A DNA stretch of 64,000 nucleotides from the NCBI RefSeq assembly GCF_029854705.2, contig NZ_CP139035.1, forward strand, positions 3,100,001 to 3,164,000, given 5' to 3'. The notes beneath the pieces were generated by a model. That model made no database searches. It was not told where the DNA came from and saw only the letters and a list, made by a program, of their open reading frames with translations. Both the position numbers and the translations under genes were made by a program. How positions within the stretch are numbered: position 1 is the first letter of the stretch; each line of letters begins with the position of its first letter. Source of the stretch: Akkermansia sp. N21116 (lineage in GTDB: Bacteria; Verrucomicrobiota; Verrucomicrobiia; Verrucomicrobiales; Akkermansiaceae). Below, in pieces: positions 36,516 through 49,000 of this stretch.

Positions 36516-37181
36516 ATGGACCGTCAACAAGTCACAGTCCTGCTCAGCGGCGGTCTGGATTCATCCGTAGCCCTTCACTGGGCATCCCGATACCATAACG
36601 TCCGGTTGGCTCTCAGTTTCCACTACGGATCCAAGCATGCCGTCCATGAGCTCGAATGCGCCCGCCTTCAAGCAGACTCCCTGGACATCGAACACCGGGT
36701 GATCGACATTTCCGCTATCTCCCGCCACCTCAAGTCCGCTCTTCTGGAAGGGGGGGATCCTATTCCAGACGGCAATTACGACGAATCCAACATGATCCAG
36801 ACCGTTGTCCCCTTCCGCAACGGGATTTTCCTCTCCATAGCCGCCGGAATTGCGGAAAGCATGGAATCGACCGCTCTCGTTATTGCCGCCCATGCCGGAG
36901 ATCACACAATCTATCCGGATTGCCGGGAAGAATTCATGAAAGCCATGTCCGACGCGATCCGCTTGGGCACCTATGCCGGAATGGAAATTCTCCGACCCTT
37001 CATCGAATACAGCAAAGGAGACATCGTCCGTACCGGCCACGACCTCGGCGTCGATTTTTCCAAAACCTACTCCTGTTACAAGGGAGGAGATATCCATTGC
37101 GGCACTTGCGGTACCTGTATGGAACGCAAGGAAGCATTCCGGAATGCCGGACTTCAAGATCCGACCAATTATCTCCGATAA
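36516..37181 (+). CDS. queC: 7-cyano-7-deazaguanine synthase QueC
   Basis: 221 residues. It uses ATP and ammonia to convert 7-carboxy-7-deazaguanine to preQ0, the substrate of the neighbouring QueF. The PP-loop is LSGGLDSSVAL; FRNGIFLSIAAGIAES and AAHAGDHTIYPDCREEF are typical, and the zinc cluster is formed by the four Cys of TYSCYKGGDIHCGTCGTCMER. It is the second gene of a queF-queC unit that ends in a strong hairpin. The other genes (queD, queE) are elsewhere. Confidence 0.97.
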   Translation: MDRQQVTVLLSGGLDSSVALHWASRYHNVRLALSFHYGSKHAVHELECARLQADSLDIEHRVIDISAISRHLKSALLEGGDPIPDGNYDESNMIQTVVPFRNGIFLSIAAGIAESMESTALVIAAHAGDHTIYPDCREEFMKAMSDAIRLGTYAGMEILRPFIEYSKGDIVRTGHDLGVDFSKTYSCYKGGDIHCGTCGTCMERKEAFRNAGLQDPTNYLR

Positions 37182-37250
37182 CCGGAAAATTCAGATTTCC
37201 GGAAGAGTTACTCCTTCCGGTCTAATCCAAATCTAATTCTTTCATTGTCA

Positions 37251-37281
37251 AAAGGCATGCCTTCTTTCAGGGCATGCCTTT
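37251..37281 (+). terminator. Rho-independent terminator of queF-queC
   Basis: AAAGGCATGCC (37251-37261) pairs perfectly with GGCATGCCTTT (37271-37281) around a 9-base loop, followed by TCGTTTTC. Confidence 0.8.
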
Positions 37282-37406
37282 TCGTTTTCTCTGATCTACT
37301 CTTGTCTGGTGGTACTCCTGTTTTAGAGACATTCAAAATGTTCAAAATCCAACAAAGTTGTAAAATGAACGACAAAAGAACATAAAATCGTTATACAGTG
37401 AAGGGT

Positions 37407-39884
37407 ATGAATTCGAAAAGACTTATTCTCTCCTTCTGTCTGACTCTCATTCCCATTGTTCACGCCCACACCAGCATTGAACAAACCAGCAATTGGGTCA
37501 CTATTTCCAATGCAAAGAACACACTCTCCTTTAACCTATCCGATGGATTTTACTACATGTTGGATGAAAAAGGGGAAAAAGCCATCGACTATGCCTACTT
37601 TCAACTCGGGGCTCTCCATTCCAAGGACAAGGAAGCCACACGAACCTACTCCACGGCAGATGTCAACGATGATTTAGGAACAGGTAAATGTCTAACGGTC
37701 AATGTTAATTTCCAAGATGACGTCAATATCATCTGGCAAGTCTTCATGTATGATGACGCTCCGTATGTCGTGTTCAACATGGGAGTCGAAAACGATACCC
37801 GGCAAGATTACCGCCTCGCCGTGTTCCATCCTCTTACCAGCCGTAGTTCTTATGCAGGAAACGACAACACGGATCATTTCAAGGCTCTGGACGGTCACGG
37901 AGGCGGCGCCCGTACCCTTGTAAAAAACAACGCTACCAATATCGATTCTTTTAACAACCTCCTTTTTCGTTTCGGAACCGGAGACGCTCTCCGCATCTTT
38001 GTTGCGGGAGGGTTGACTTACAAAGAATTCGAGAAATTCGTCGCAGTCAACCGACAGAATAAAAAGATGTGTATTGATATCTATGCAGAGGATCCCGTCG
38101 GCAAGGGCGTTCCTGCCGGCAGTCGGTATTTGCCGGACGAACGATTCTACGTCTGTCTTAATAATCCCAATCCGTTTGAGGCGCTGGAACTTTACGGGAA
38201 AACGCTCAAAACAGCCCAAGCCATCAAGTTGAATTACTATGATTTCCCCACAGAATGCCTCTGGTATGCCAGCTACATCAACCGAGAAAAAAACCGTCCA
38301 CGCTTCAATGACTCCAAGGGAGCCGTTGAAGAAATGAACCGTGCCATACAATCCGGAGTCACCCGCTACACCCGCGTAGCCATACGGCTTGTCCCGGATG
38401 CCTACGGTCCGGATAATCAGCAAGGATGGTGGGACGACGAACATTGGGCCAGATACGGAGACCCCATGTCTTCCGAAGGCCCCCACTACGTCGCTCCCTA
38501 CTTGACGACCAAAAGCTGGGCCGGATAAATCCTCTCCAAAGGAGGCATTCCCATAACTTACTTCCAAGGTACGCGCCGCTCGGAGGACTATGCGAAGGAG
38601 CATCCCGACCACATGCTGTTCAATACGGTACGAAAAGTCATGAACCAGCCGGAACGTTTGAGGTACAAGGTCATCCCGGGGCCGGAATATGAAGATGCCG
38701 TCGGAGGATACTACAGACACTGGTGGACTGATAAAATGGTGTGGGGTTATGACTTGACCGATCCCGGATTCGTCCAACACATGCAGGATGTATATCGAAA
38801 CCTCCACGATGCCGGTATCGCCGGGATTATGTACGACTACCCGGATCTGACAGGATGGGCCTACGAAGGAGGATTCGAGGACAAGAATGCAACTACAGCC
38901 CACGCTTACCGGGAAATTTACCGACTCGCCTACGAGGGACTCGGCGACAAATGTTATCTGGATGAGCGCAATCTTCTACGCGGTTCCGACATTACGCTGG
39001 GACTGGTCGCCTCCCAGCGAGTCTGGGCGGATACAGATATCATCACCCCCGAAATGGTCACACGCTGCGGTCTGCGCTGGTACAAGAATCGCGTCGTCGT
39101 CAACTACGATATGGATGCCAAAGACCCCGTCAATGTCGCCCCCCTGGAAAATCGCGATGGTAATAAAGCCATGTTAACCATGTGTTACGTCACCAGCGGA
39201 CGTTTCCTGATGGGACGGGGATTCGCTCAACTTTCTCCGGAAGAAATGAGGGATTTCTCCCGCACCTTTCCCTATCACACGTCCCCCCAAAGCGCACGCC
39301 CTCTTGATGCTTTTCACAGCCGGGACAACTTCTGCCGCGTGTATGACTTTGCTGTAACGCCCGACTGGCATCAATTAACCTTCTATAATCCCGATACCCA
39401 AAAACCGGATACCCTGAGCATTGCCCTCGGTGCCTCACTCAACGAGGGTGGTATGGAGCTTGCCCCCCAGGCATCCTATCATGTGTACGACTTTTGGAAC
39501 GATTGCTACATGGGACTCATCCAGGGAACGGATGTACTGTCCCAGACGCTCCGCCCTGGGGAAGCACGCATGCTCTCCATCCGCAAAAAACAGACAGTTC
39601 CCCAGTATCTGTCCACCAATCGGCACCTGATGCAGGGCTATATCGATATGAAATCCTGCACATGGGACAAATCGCAACACAAATTGAAGGGATGTTCCCT
39701 CGTCGTTGCAAACGAACCGTACGAAATCATCGTGGCGACAAATGGAATGACGCCTGACAAAGCCGAGGCAGAAGGCGCCGATATCACCATCAACCCCATT
39801 CCCGGACACAAGGATTTAATCAAACTGATCCTCACTTCATCTCGCGGAGGCGAAACCACATGGAATCTTTCATTCAACAGCTAA
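37407..39884 (+). pseudogene. GH36-like exported glycosidase interrupted by one in-frame TAA
   Basis: One frame of about 825 codons is continuous except for TAA at 38526-38528; the reading before and after stays in the same frame without any shift, so a single base change (for example AAA or CAA to TAA) explains it. ATG 37407 opens a signal peptide (MNSKRLILSFCLTLIPIVHA). The first part resembles the beta-supersandwich of GH36 (FNMGVENDTRQDYRLAVFHP) and the start of a barrel (ECLWYASYINREK). The second part carries GIMYDYPDLTGW with a candidate nucleophile Asp and SQRVWADTDIITPEM with a candidate acid/base Asp, the clan GH-D style, and ends in a beta domain. The stop separates N-terminal domain and barrel entry from the catalytic residues, so neither half should work alone. 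An ATG at 38613 could restart translation. A consensus error is possible. The alpha-galactosidase-like call is inference. Confidence 0.65.
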
Positions 39885-40098
39885 CATCCCATTTATAGAC
39901 AATACATTCCAGAAATAAAACAGCTATTATTTACCCCAGGATTCATCCGAATAGAGATCAAACAGCGACCGCACTCTATTCCCGACAAAACAATCATTGG
40001 AACACACGATTCCTCCCTCACAGTAACCCCGCTATTCCTCCCCAGCCGACATGACATCCTCCATCTAACAACAAATTAAAAAATACTACTTCGCCACT

Positions 40099-43000
40099 AT
40101 GAAACTCAGACTACCCCTCCAACTGGCGGCGGCCGTTTTGGCTTGCTTCACCCAATTATCACCCTCCTCCGCCTCCGATACGTTGAGTATCAAATTCGGA
40201 GAGGATGGCACCAATATGGCCGGATCTCTCATCTTCGGAGAAGGAGGTTCTTCAGACCTTTTCTTCGGTAACACATCCATCGGTATGGAGTCTGTTGCCG
40301 GAAAAGACTGGTTCCTCTGCACGGATACGACCGGTTCCAAAAAAATGGCGAATGGTCCGACTGTCGCTTGGAATTCCTTGTGCGACTGGCGTGTTGATGC
40401 CGGCAACGACTTCCTCGACCGTTGGCTGGGAGAAAGCAAAGATATCCCAACGACCATCAATGTGAGCGGCATCGACATGCTGCAATACACGGTCTACATT
40501 GTTTATTCTACCGATAACGGCAGCAAATGGTTTGCACCCCTCGTCAACGGACAGTACTACTCCTACGATGAAGCTGGAAATCTGGTCGAATCCGATGCCG
40601 CATGGGGACAAGCCGGAAGCAGGAATGATATCGTTCTGAAGGAAAATACCATCGCCATCGGAGGTCTCACCGGAGACCTCTCCATCATTGGAGGCTACAA
40701 CAACAATGAGGGCAAACGTGGCGGCATCGCCGGCATTCAAATCGTCGATTCTTACGAAGGAACGGTTCTCCACCGTATCACTCCTGCTGGGACAGCTGCG
40801 TGGACAGCAGCCGAATGGTCCGATACCAGCGGAAGTACGGGCTCTCTGGCGTGGGGAACGGGGAAGCAGGCAGCTTTCATCTATGCCCATGCCGAGGGCT
40901 CCACACTAACTTTGGATGGAACCATTTCTACGGATGGGCTCATTCTCAAATCAGGTTCCCTGACTCTCTCTGGAGGAAGGCTCAATATGACCGGGCCTTC
41001 CATGCTGCAAACGGCAGAAGGAACCACCCTGGACCTCAGTGCCACAACCTTTAACAATGAGCTAGTCCTGTCCGGAAACGGCTCCGTGATTATCGACACC
41101 ATTTCCAGCACGATCAAGGTCACCGGAGGAACGCTTAAACCGGGAACTCTCCACGACGGTTCCCAAATCACAATAACCGGATTAGGAAGTCTTGGGGGAG
41201 ACTCAGTCAAACTGGAATCCGGAGCAAAAATCATCCTCTCCGACACCAATTCCAATGCTTTCACTTTCAACAATATTTCGGGCGATGGCACTCTCCTGCT
41301 CATTGGCGCTACCGTCGGTTCATGGGCTACGGACAACAGACTGACCAATACACGCACTGAAATCAGAGACAGAGAAAGTGTCTGGCTACCCGGAGGTTCT
41401 TTTGACGCTGAAAAAACATATTCCCTGGGCAGAAACCTTTACATTTACTCCGGAAGCTCCCTGAAGCTTAAATTCCCGGCAGTCAATGACAATGCCCATA
41501 CCATATCTTCCGCTCTTACTCTGCAGGAAGGAGGCACCCTGTACGGAGGCGTTGGTTGGGCGGACGATCAGGGAGGCGGTGCCAACATGGCAAATATCAA
41601 TTTCATCAATGGTATCACAATTGAAGCTACGGCAGCGGCTGATGACGTCGCTTTGATCTACCTTTCCTCGGGACAGCGTGGCCTGTTAACCTCCAAACTC
41701 AATGGCTCCGGCACCATCAAACTTGAACGTGTCGGCGGAATATCCTACGGCGGCAGTATGGTTCCGGAATCAAGCCTGGTGATCACCGGAGCGGATGACG
41801 ATGCAACTCGCCGGTTTTCCGGGAAAATACAGCTTACAGGAGTTGATGGAGAAAAGAAAACCCACTTGATTCTCAATCATCAATTGGCAGCTGAAAAAGC
41901 TCTCATCTCATTGCAGGGAGCCTTCTCCGGGCTCTCCCTGGGTGTCGCGGAGAGTACCATTGCCGGTCTGGAATCCGTCCTGACCGGAGCAGAACACATC
42001 ACTGTAGGAATTACCAGTGGGTCAACACTAACTGACAGTGTTCTGACTATCAATTATTCCGGTAAAGACACCCTGACATATGCCGGAACTGTACTGGCCG
42101 GAATCAGCATCAATAAAACAGGTACCGGCACACAAGTTTTAAGTGGAGACATGAGCGCCTTCAACGGCACGCTGACTGCTAGCGAAGGCGAGTTGATCCT
42201 TAACAATTTCACGGGAAGAGGCATGCTTGCCGCCAATGGGGGAAAACTGATTTTGGATGGTTCGGGCACCTTCAACGCGAATGCGACCGGCACAAAAGAA
42301 GGCACCTTCGTGTTCAGAAATGGTTCGTGGAAGCTCTACATCAGCAGCAATAAAACATTCGATGCCGGAACATTCCATATCGAGGAAGGAGCCATGTTCC
42401 GCACGACGTCACTGTGGAAACATCACCTGAATTTTGGGTCAGAATCCAAATGGACGGGAACCGGAACCTTCCGTTTTGACGTCCCGGAAACACAAGGCCA
42501 ATACGATGGTTTCCGCAATCTGACTCTCCAGGGAAGCACAGCCGGATTCACGGGCACACTCGAATTGCTCGGAACCGACTGGGATGCAAACCAATATGCC
42601 TACCGTACCATGCTTTATCTGGATTCTGCCGATAACACTTTTGGAGGAATTATCAAAACCGTCGGCATCAGTAAATCGGAAGGAGGCGATACCAGCATCA
42701 TTGATGACAGCGTCACCCCCAACTCCGTACAAATCATCGTTCAGAGGGATATGAGTGTCGCCGGCCTGGAAGGACAAGGAGGCCTTGTCACTGGAGATGA
42801 AACCATCGGTACCGTTGATCTGATCGTGGGGGATGCCGCCAACCATACATTCGGCGGAAGCATCGGCACGCTCGTCAACATTGTGAAAGCCGGTGAAGGA
42901 ACCCATTTCTTCACCGGAGATATGTCCTCCTTCAATGGGATATGGGAAGCTCGGGCTGGAATTCTGGACATTAGCGGAGCCACTCATCTGGGAACAGCCG

Positions 43001-46000
43001 CTACGGAATACCGCCTTGCCGGAGGGCAATTGAAAGTCGGAGACTCCTTCACTTTATCTGCCGCATCAACCTTGTCGGGCAGCGCGGCTTCCGCAGGCAG
43101 CCTGATTGGCAATATGGTACTCGACGGAGGTACTGTCACCGTCCTGAATGACACGACGGAAACTCCACAGTACATCATTGACGGCAATCTGACTTTGGGT
43201 ACGGGAACAGCCCCCAAAGTCGTTCTCGACCTCAACTCCCTCTTCTCGTTGGCAGCCAGCAATACCCCTTATGTGTTCACCTTGTTCCAGAGCAACAACA
43301 ACTTCACGGGATTAACGCTCGACGACATCGAAACAAAAGGCCTGATTGTGGACAATACATCGCGTGACTCCCTCTCCTTCGCTCAAGGCACACTCGGAGG
43401 CAAATACATCACGACCATGTCGCTTACCAAATCCGCTCCAGTCACCTTGACATGGACTGGCAATGGCAGTCTCTGGCAGACGAAAAGCGGACAATCCTCG
43501 TGGACGGCCGACATCACTTCCGCCGATACCGGTTTCTTCACGGGGGACAAAGTCATCTTCACTGCTGGAGCCAGCAACAAAACCGTATCCATCACCGGGA
43601 CAGTCAAACCGAGAGCTATCGAAATCCAGGGCGGAGACTACGTCTTCAATTCCGGAACCGAGGGAACGATCACCGGAGACGGTTCCCTGACACTCAACAG
43701 TGGAAGTCTCAGCATGAACCTGGCCAATGCCAGCTGGAAAGGAACGATCAACGTCAAGGCAGGCGAACTGAAATTCGCACAAGATGGCCTCGGAACAGGC
43801 AAAATCACCCTGAACAACGGAACGACACTGAGCTGGCTTGCCGGCAACCAGCAGGATGTCTCCTCCCGCATAAACTGGGAGGCAGACTCCCATGTCACCT
43901 TGAACATCGCCGGAGCCGAGGACAAAGTAATCTTCGGTACATCCATTGCCAACAAGGCCCATGTCACCAAGCTGGGCAACGGAACCATGATCCTGAATGG
44001 AAGCGCCCGAATCACAGGCTCCCTGACCATCGGAACCAAAAATCTTAGCGGAGGCATCGTCTCCATGACGGGGGGAGGCAGCACGACTCCCGCTGCCGTC
44101 AAGGGAGCTATCGATGTCGTCAATGGCATTCTCAGCCTGGACGCCGTCAGCATGACAGGATGGGGGGAGGCCGCCAACAATGTCTCTTCCCTGGCAATCC
44201 GAGAAAACGGGGAAGTCAGATTCACCACAAGCGACAACCAGACATTCACGGATCTGACTGTCACCATGGAGGGCGGTACGCTTTCCGGCAGTACGGGACG
44301 CATTGATTTCTACGGACAGACAACTCAGGTAAAGACTCTGGCTTCATCGAAAGAATCCATTATATCCACCCAAGTTTCTTTGCGGCAGGATGATAACATC
44401 TTTGACATCGCCGATGGGGCTGCCGCCAATGACCTTCTGGTTTCGGGCAATTTCATTACAACCGGCGGAGAGGCTGTCACCCGCACATTGATCAAGCTGG
44501 GCGCCGGAACAATGAATATCTCCGGGCAGTACAACATCGCCAAAGGCATCGAAGTCCGAACCGGGAAACTCATTCTGAGCAATGCCGATGCCAAACTGGC
44601 CGCCACGGAAATCTCCATCCATAAGGATGCCATACTCACCTTCAAAACCACGAAGACGGAAGGGTACAACTACGGAGGAATCCTGTCGGCACAAGGAGTC
44701 GATGCAACTGAAGCGGGAACAGTCGAAACCGCCGCAGGAACCAAACTCGCCTTGTCGGGCAACAACTCCGCATTCAATGGAACTTTACAGATAGCCAGCA
44801 ACGCAGCACTGACTCTTCTTGGAGATATGGGCGCGGCCAATTTACGTGGTGACGGCGCCTTGCTCGTCCAGGGAGGAACAACCGTCATTTCCGGCAACAA
44901 TGATGGGGATTCGCTCTTCAGCGGCACCATTACCATAACAAACGGTACACTTCGTGCCGGGACGGACACTGCCTTGGGCAATGGAGACATCAACCTTCAG
45001 GGAGGCACGCTGGATCTCACAGACAAAGCCCTCGCCAACAAGATTATTGCCACAGGAGGAACAATCTCCGGAAACGCGTCTGCTTCGATTGGCGATGTAG
45101 TCGCCCGCCGGGCATTTTCCACAACAGGGACATTATCAGTGGCGTCACTGTCCATGGATGCAGGGATCACGGTCTCGACAGCCAATCTGACGTCCAGTGG
45201 CGGCCTCACACTCGGTACCGGAGCCCTGCTTGCCACAACAGGCAATCTCACTCTGGCAGAAGGAACAACCATCAGTATCGATGCTCTTAACCTGACTCGG
45301 GATGATGCCTCCATAACGGTATCCGGCAATCTCTCAGTCAGTGGTAATGGTAGCGTATCCATCAAACTCGGAGACGACTTCATGTCCAACAATATCAGCG
45401 AAGGTAACTACACCATTCTGAGTGTCTCAGGCGGACTGGACCCGAACTGCTTTGTGGCAGGGACCACGCTCGGGGGCACACTTTGGGATGATGTTTCCGA
45501 TGTCTACGAATTCAATTTGGTGCTTTCCGACGATAAAACAAAACTCTACCTCCATGCCGGCATCGACAACAACAAAGCCTGGCAGTGGAAGGGCGCTTCA
45601 TCGGGGACATGGTCAAACACCTCGGCTGAAGATTGGAAGGACAAGGAAACAGGCCCCGAAGGAAAAGCTGTTTTCTTCGGAGCTGAATCCCCATTGGATC
45701 AAACAATTCACATTGATGAGACAGGAGTCAACCCCGTCTTCGTCCAGATACAATCCAATGCTTCCTACACCTTCACGGGAGGGGCCATCTCAGACTACAC
45801 GGGAGCGGGCAACACGAAGCCAACCGCCTTGATGATGGCCGGAACAGGAACCGTCATCCTCCAGAATGCCAATACATTCTCCGGGGATGTCACACTGAAC
45901 AAAGGAACCGTCGTCATTCAGAATGCAAATGCCTTGGGCAAGAACGGAGCCATCATTTTCAATAACGGCACTTTGGAATTCGGCAACAATGCCACGGATA

Positions 46001-49000
46001 TTTCAGCACGCTTCATCGTTAACGAAAACAAACTGAAACTGGCTGTTTCCGAAAATGTCAGCATCACTCTCGCCAATCTGGCGACCGGAATCAGGAACAA
46101 CGCTCAAATGCTCCTGACCAAGTCCGGAGCCGGAAATTTAACTCTCGCACAAAGCTTTGCGGGAGACATGCACATCACCGATGCCACTACGGAAGAGGCC
46201 GGCATACGCATCCGACGCTCGGATTCCGGAGGAAGCCTGACTCTTCAGGGCGCTTCCTACAAGTCGGTAACCATTGATTCCCTCAACACCCTTATCATCG
46301 ACGGATCAAGCAATAACTCCCTGACTCTGGCAAATATGGCTCAGGGAGACGGCCGAATTCTGATCAATGCCGGGAAAAAACTCTCTATTGCAAGCGCCGG
46401 ACGTTGGGACGGCAAATTGGAACTTCGCAATGGAGCCACCCTCAGCCTGACCGGATCGGCCAATACGCTATCCGGAGGAATCACTGTCAACGCTGATGGT
46501 GGTCAAGCCACGATCAACGCCGGAAGCTCCACCATCGGCATCGCGGGCAAAATTAGAGGTCTTGCAGAAGTCGACAGCCAGCCAGGAAGCCTCATGCTCC
46601 ATCATGGCACGTTCGATCTTTCCGCTTCCACCGTGGAAGACAATGTCCGCATCATCCTGGGAAATGGTACGGCTCCATGTCAACTTCTCTTGGGGACCGA
46701 AACGGACGCTACCCTGCGTCTCGCCGGATTCACAGCTTCCTCAGGAAGCACAGTCACCGGAGCTGAAGGGCAAACTCTGGAATTGGTGGAGGCCGAACTC
46801 TCCGGTACCCTCACCGGCGGATTCAAGATTCGTGTGGATGGCGAAAGTTTGGGCAAAACATCCGTTACCCTCAAAGAAGGAGTCAGCATCGGAAATAATA
46901 TCGAATTCGTCGTCTCCGGCGGCATTCTGGATCTGGCGGGACTCGCTCTTCAAAACGACATCACTCTGTATTCCGGTAGTCTCACCAACGCTTCCAACTG
47001 GGACAGCCATGTCAGTATTGACACTTCGGCAGGCCCAGACTGCATCGCCCTGGGAGACATCAAGGCAAGTGCCATCAAGAAGATTGTGACGAGCGACGGT
47101 TCCACAGTACAGGGAATCGGCCACGGAACGATTGAGCTTGATACGGCAAACCTCACTCTGGGTGTCTCCAACACGAAAACATATACAGCATCAACGGACG
47201 ATATCACTGGAGACGGAATTACCGCAATCAACTTCGGATCAGGCCAGACAGATGCCCAGGCAGACGATCGCATCACCCTAAGCGAAGGAACGAAGCTGTG
47301 CCTGAATCTCGGAGACGACCTGAAGGAAAACGTACTCGACCAATTTGCCGTCAACTTCGGCAAGGAAGAGCTCCTGCCCGACTATGGAGACTCTGGCGAC
47401 AAAATCAACAGACTCTACTTCACCATTACCAATGGCAAACTCAATGTAGATCCCAAGCGGATTGACTTAGATCCACTCCTCAAGATATGGGGGCTCAAGG
47501 TCGCCGGAATTGATGGAGGAAGCATCATCGCCGACGGCAATCTCTCCGTCTGGAGAACATCGAAAGAAGGGCACGTTAGCGGTTATGAAAACATGAACGA
47601 CTACCGTGCCGTTTATCTGGACAGAGATATGAATATCACTCTGCCCGGCAGCGATGATCAGGTACTCACCATCAAGTACGCCAGCGGGAAGAAAGGCTGC
47701 GATCTCACCATCAACAGCGATGGAACAGGGACGGCACGCGTCCAGTTCTACAATGACCGCGATCGCGATGGAGATCTGGTGCATTCCACCATTGCAGGCA
47801 AGCTCCAATCCGATGAACACACGGTCATCTCCAAAACAGGTGAAGCCACCCTCAGCATCGTAGGAGATATTTCTCTCGCAGGCAGCCTGAGCATCGAAGA
47901 AGGAGGAATGGACTTCACCCGCAATGACGGTGAACATACCATCGGCAAGCTCTCCATCTACAAGGATGGCATGCTGACTATCTCCGGCATCGAGAGTATC
48001 GTAACCGTCAATACGCTGGAAAACTCCGACGGCATCATTCAACTGGGAGGGGATTCTATCCTGCGGATTGCCAGTGGTAGCACCATCACCGGCTCTATTC
48101 GGGCCATCGGAGGCCAGGACGAAACCGGAACGCTCGAATTGGGAGAAGGTACAATCATCCTTCGAGCCCGAAACGCACTCGCCGGAATCAACCTCACTAC
48201 GGCTTACGGAACCAATCTTGATCTCGACGACAAAGAAACCAGCGCTACCATTAACAATTGGAACGGGCTCGGCACGATCGCCGGCGAAGGTTCGCTCACC
48301 ATCACCGGGCGAGCCGTTTACCGGGGTACACTCGCCGACTTCTCAGGCCAAATTGCAGTTGATCGGGGAGAGTTCACCCTCGGCAATATCGGTAACAAGG
48401 CAGCCAGCCTGTCCGCTACAGGTGGAGCAAGCCTCACCTTGGACTACACCGAAGGCGAAGCCGCCTACGCCAACATCACCATCTGTGGATCCTCCCGGCT
48501 AACCCTCATCGCAGGTAACGGCTCCGGCACCAACAACACACTCACCCTGACACGTGGCGGCAGTATCAGCGGAGACTCCACACTTGGTTTCGTTCTGAAC
48601 ACCGAAGCGGACGGAAGCCTGAGCCCCACCAAACCGCTTATCACCACCGGAGAGCAGGAAAACCTCACCATGGGCGATGGAGCCACCATCCATATCGCCG
48701 CTGGTGACAACCAACGCGTCATCAACGGTACCATGCCAATGCAAATCGCTCTGGCATCCCACGTCATTCAACAGGGCGGAGTCCAGATCGTCTTTGACGA
48801 ACTCTTCGGCAAATACTTCGACCCAACCCAACCGCATGTCGAAACCATCAACGGTACCATGGTACTCACAACCTCAGCCAGCCGCAAAGGATTCTACATC
48901 CACCATGCACTGAGCGAAGTTGCACAGTCGGGGGCCAGACTCATGGACACGGTCCTCATTACCCTCAACCCGCAAACATCCGACAAGACTAGTACCCTGG

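Noticed and set aside
37692-38903. 403-codon minus-strand frame opposite the interrupted glycosidase
   Set aside because: It crosses the nonsense codon region without any recognisable protein features, while the plus strand shows glycosidase-like motifs on both sides.
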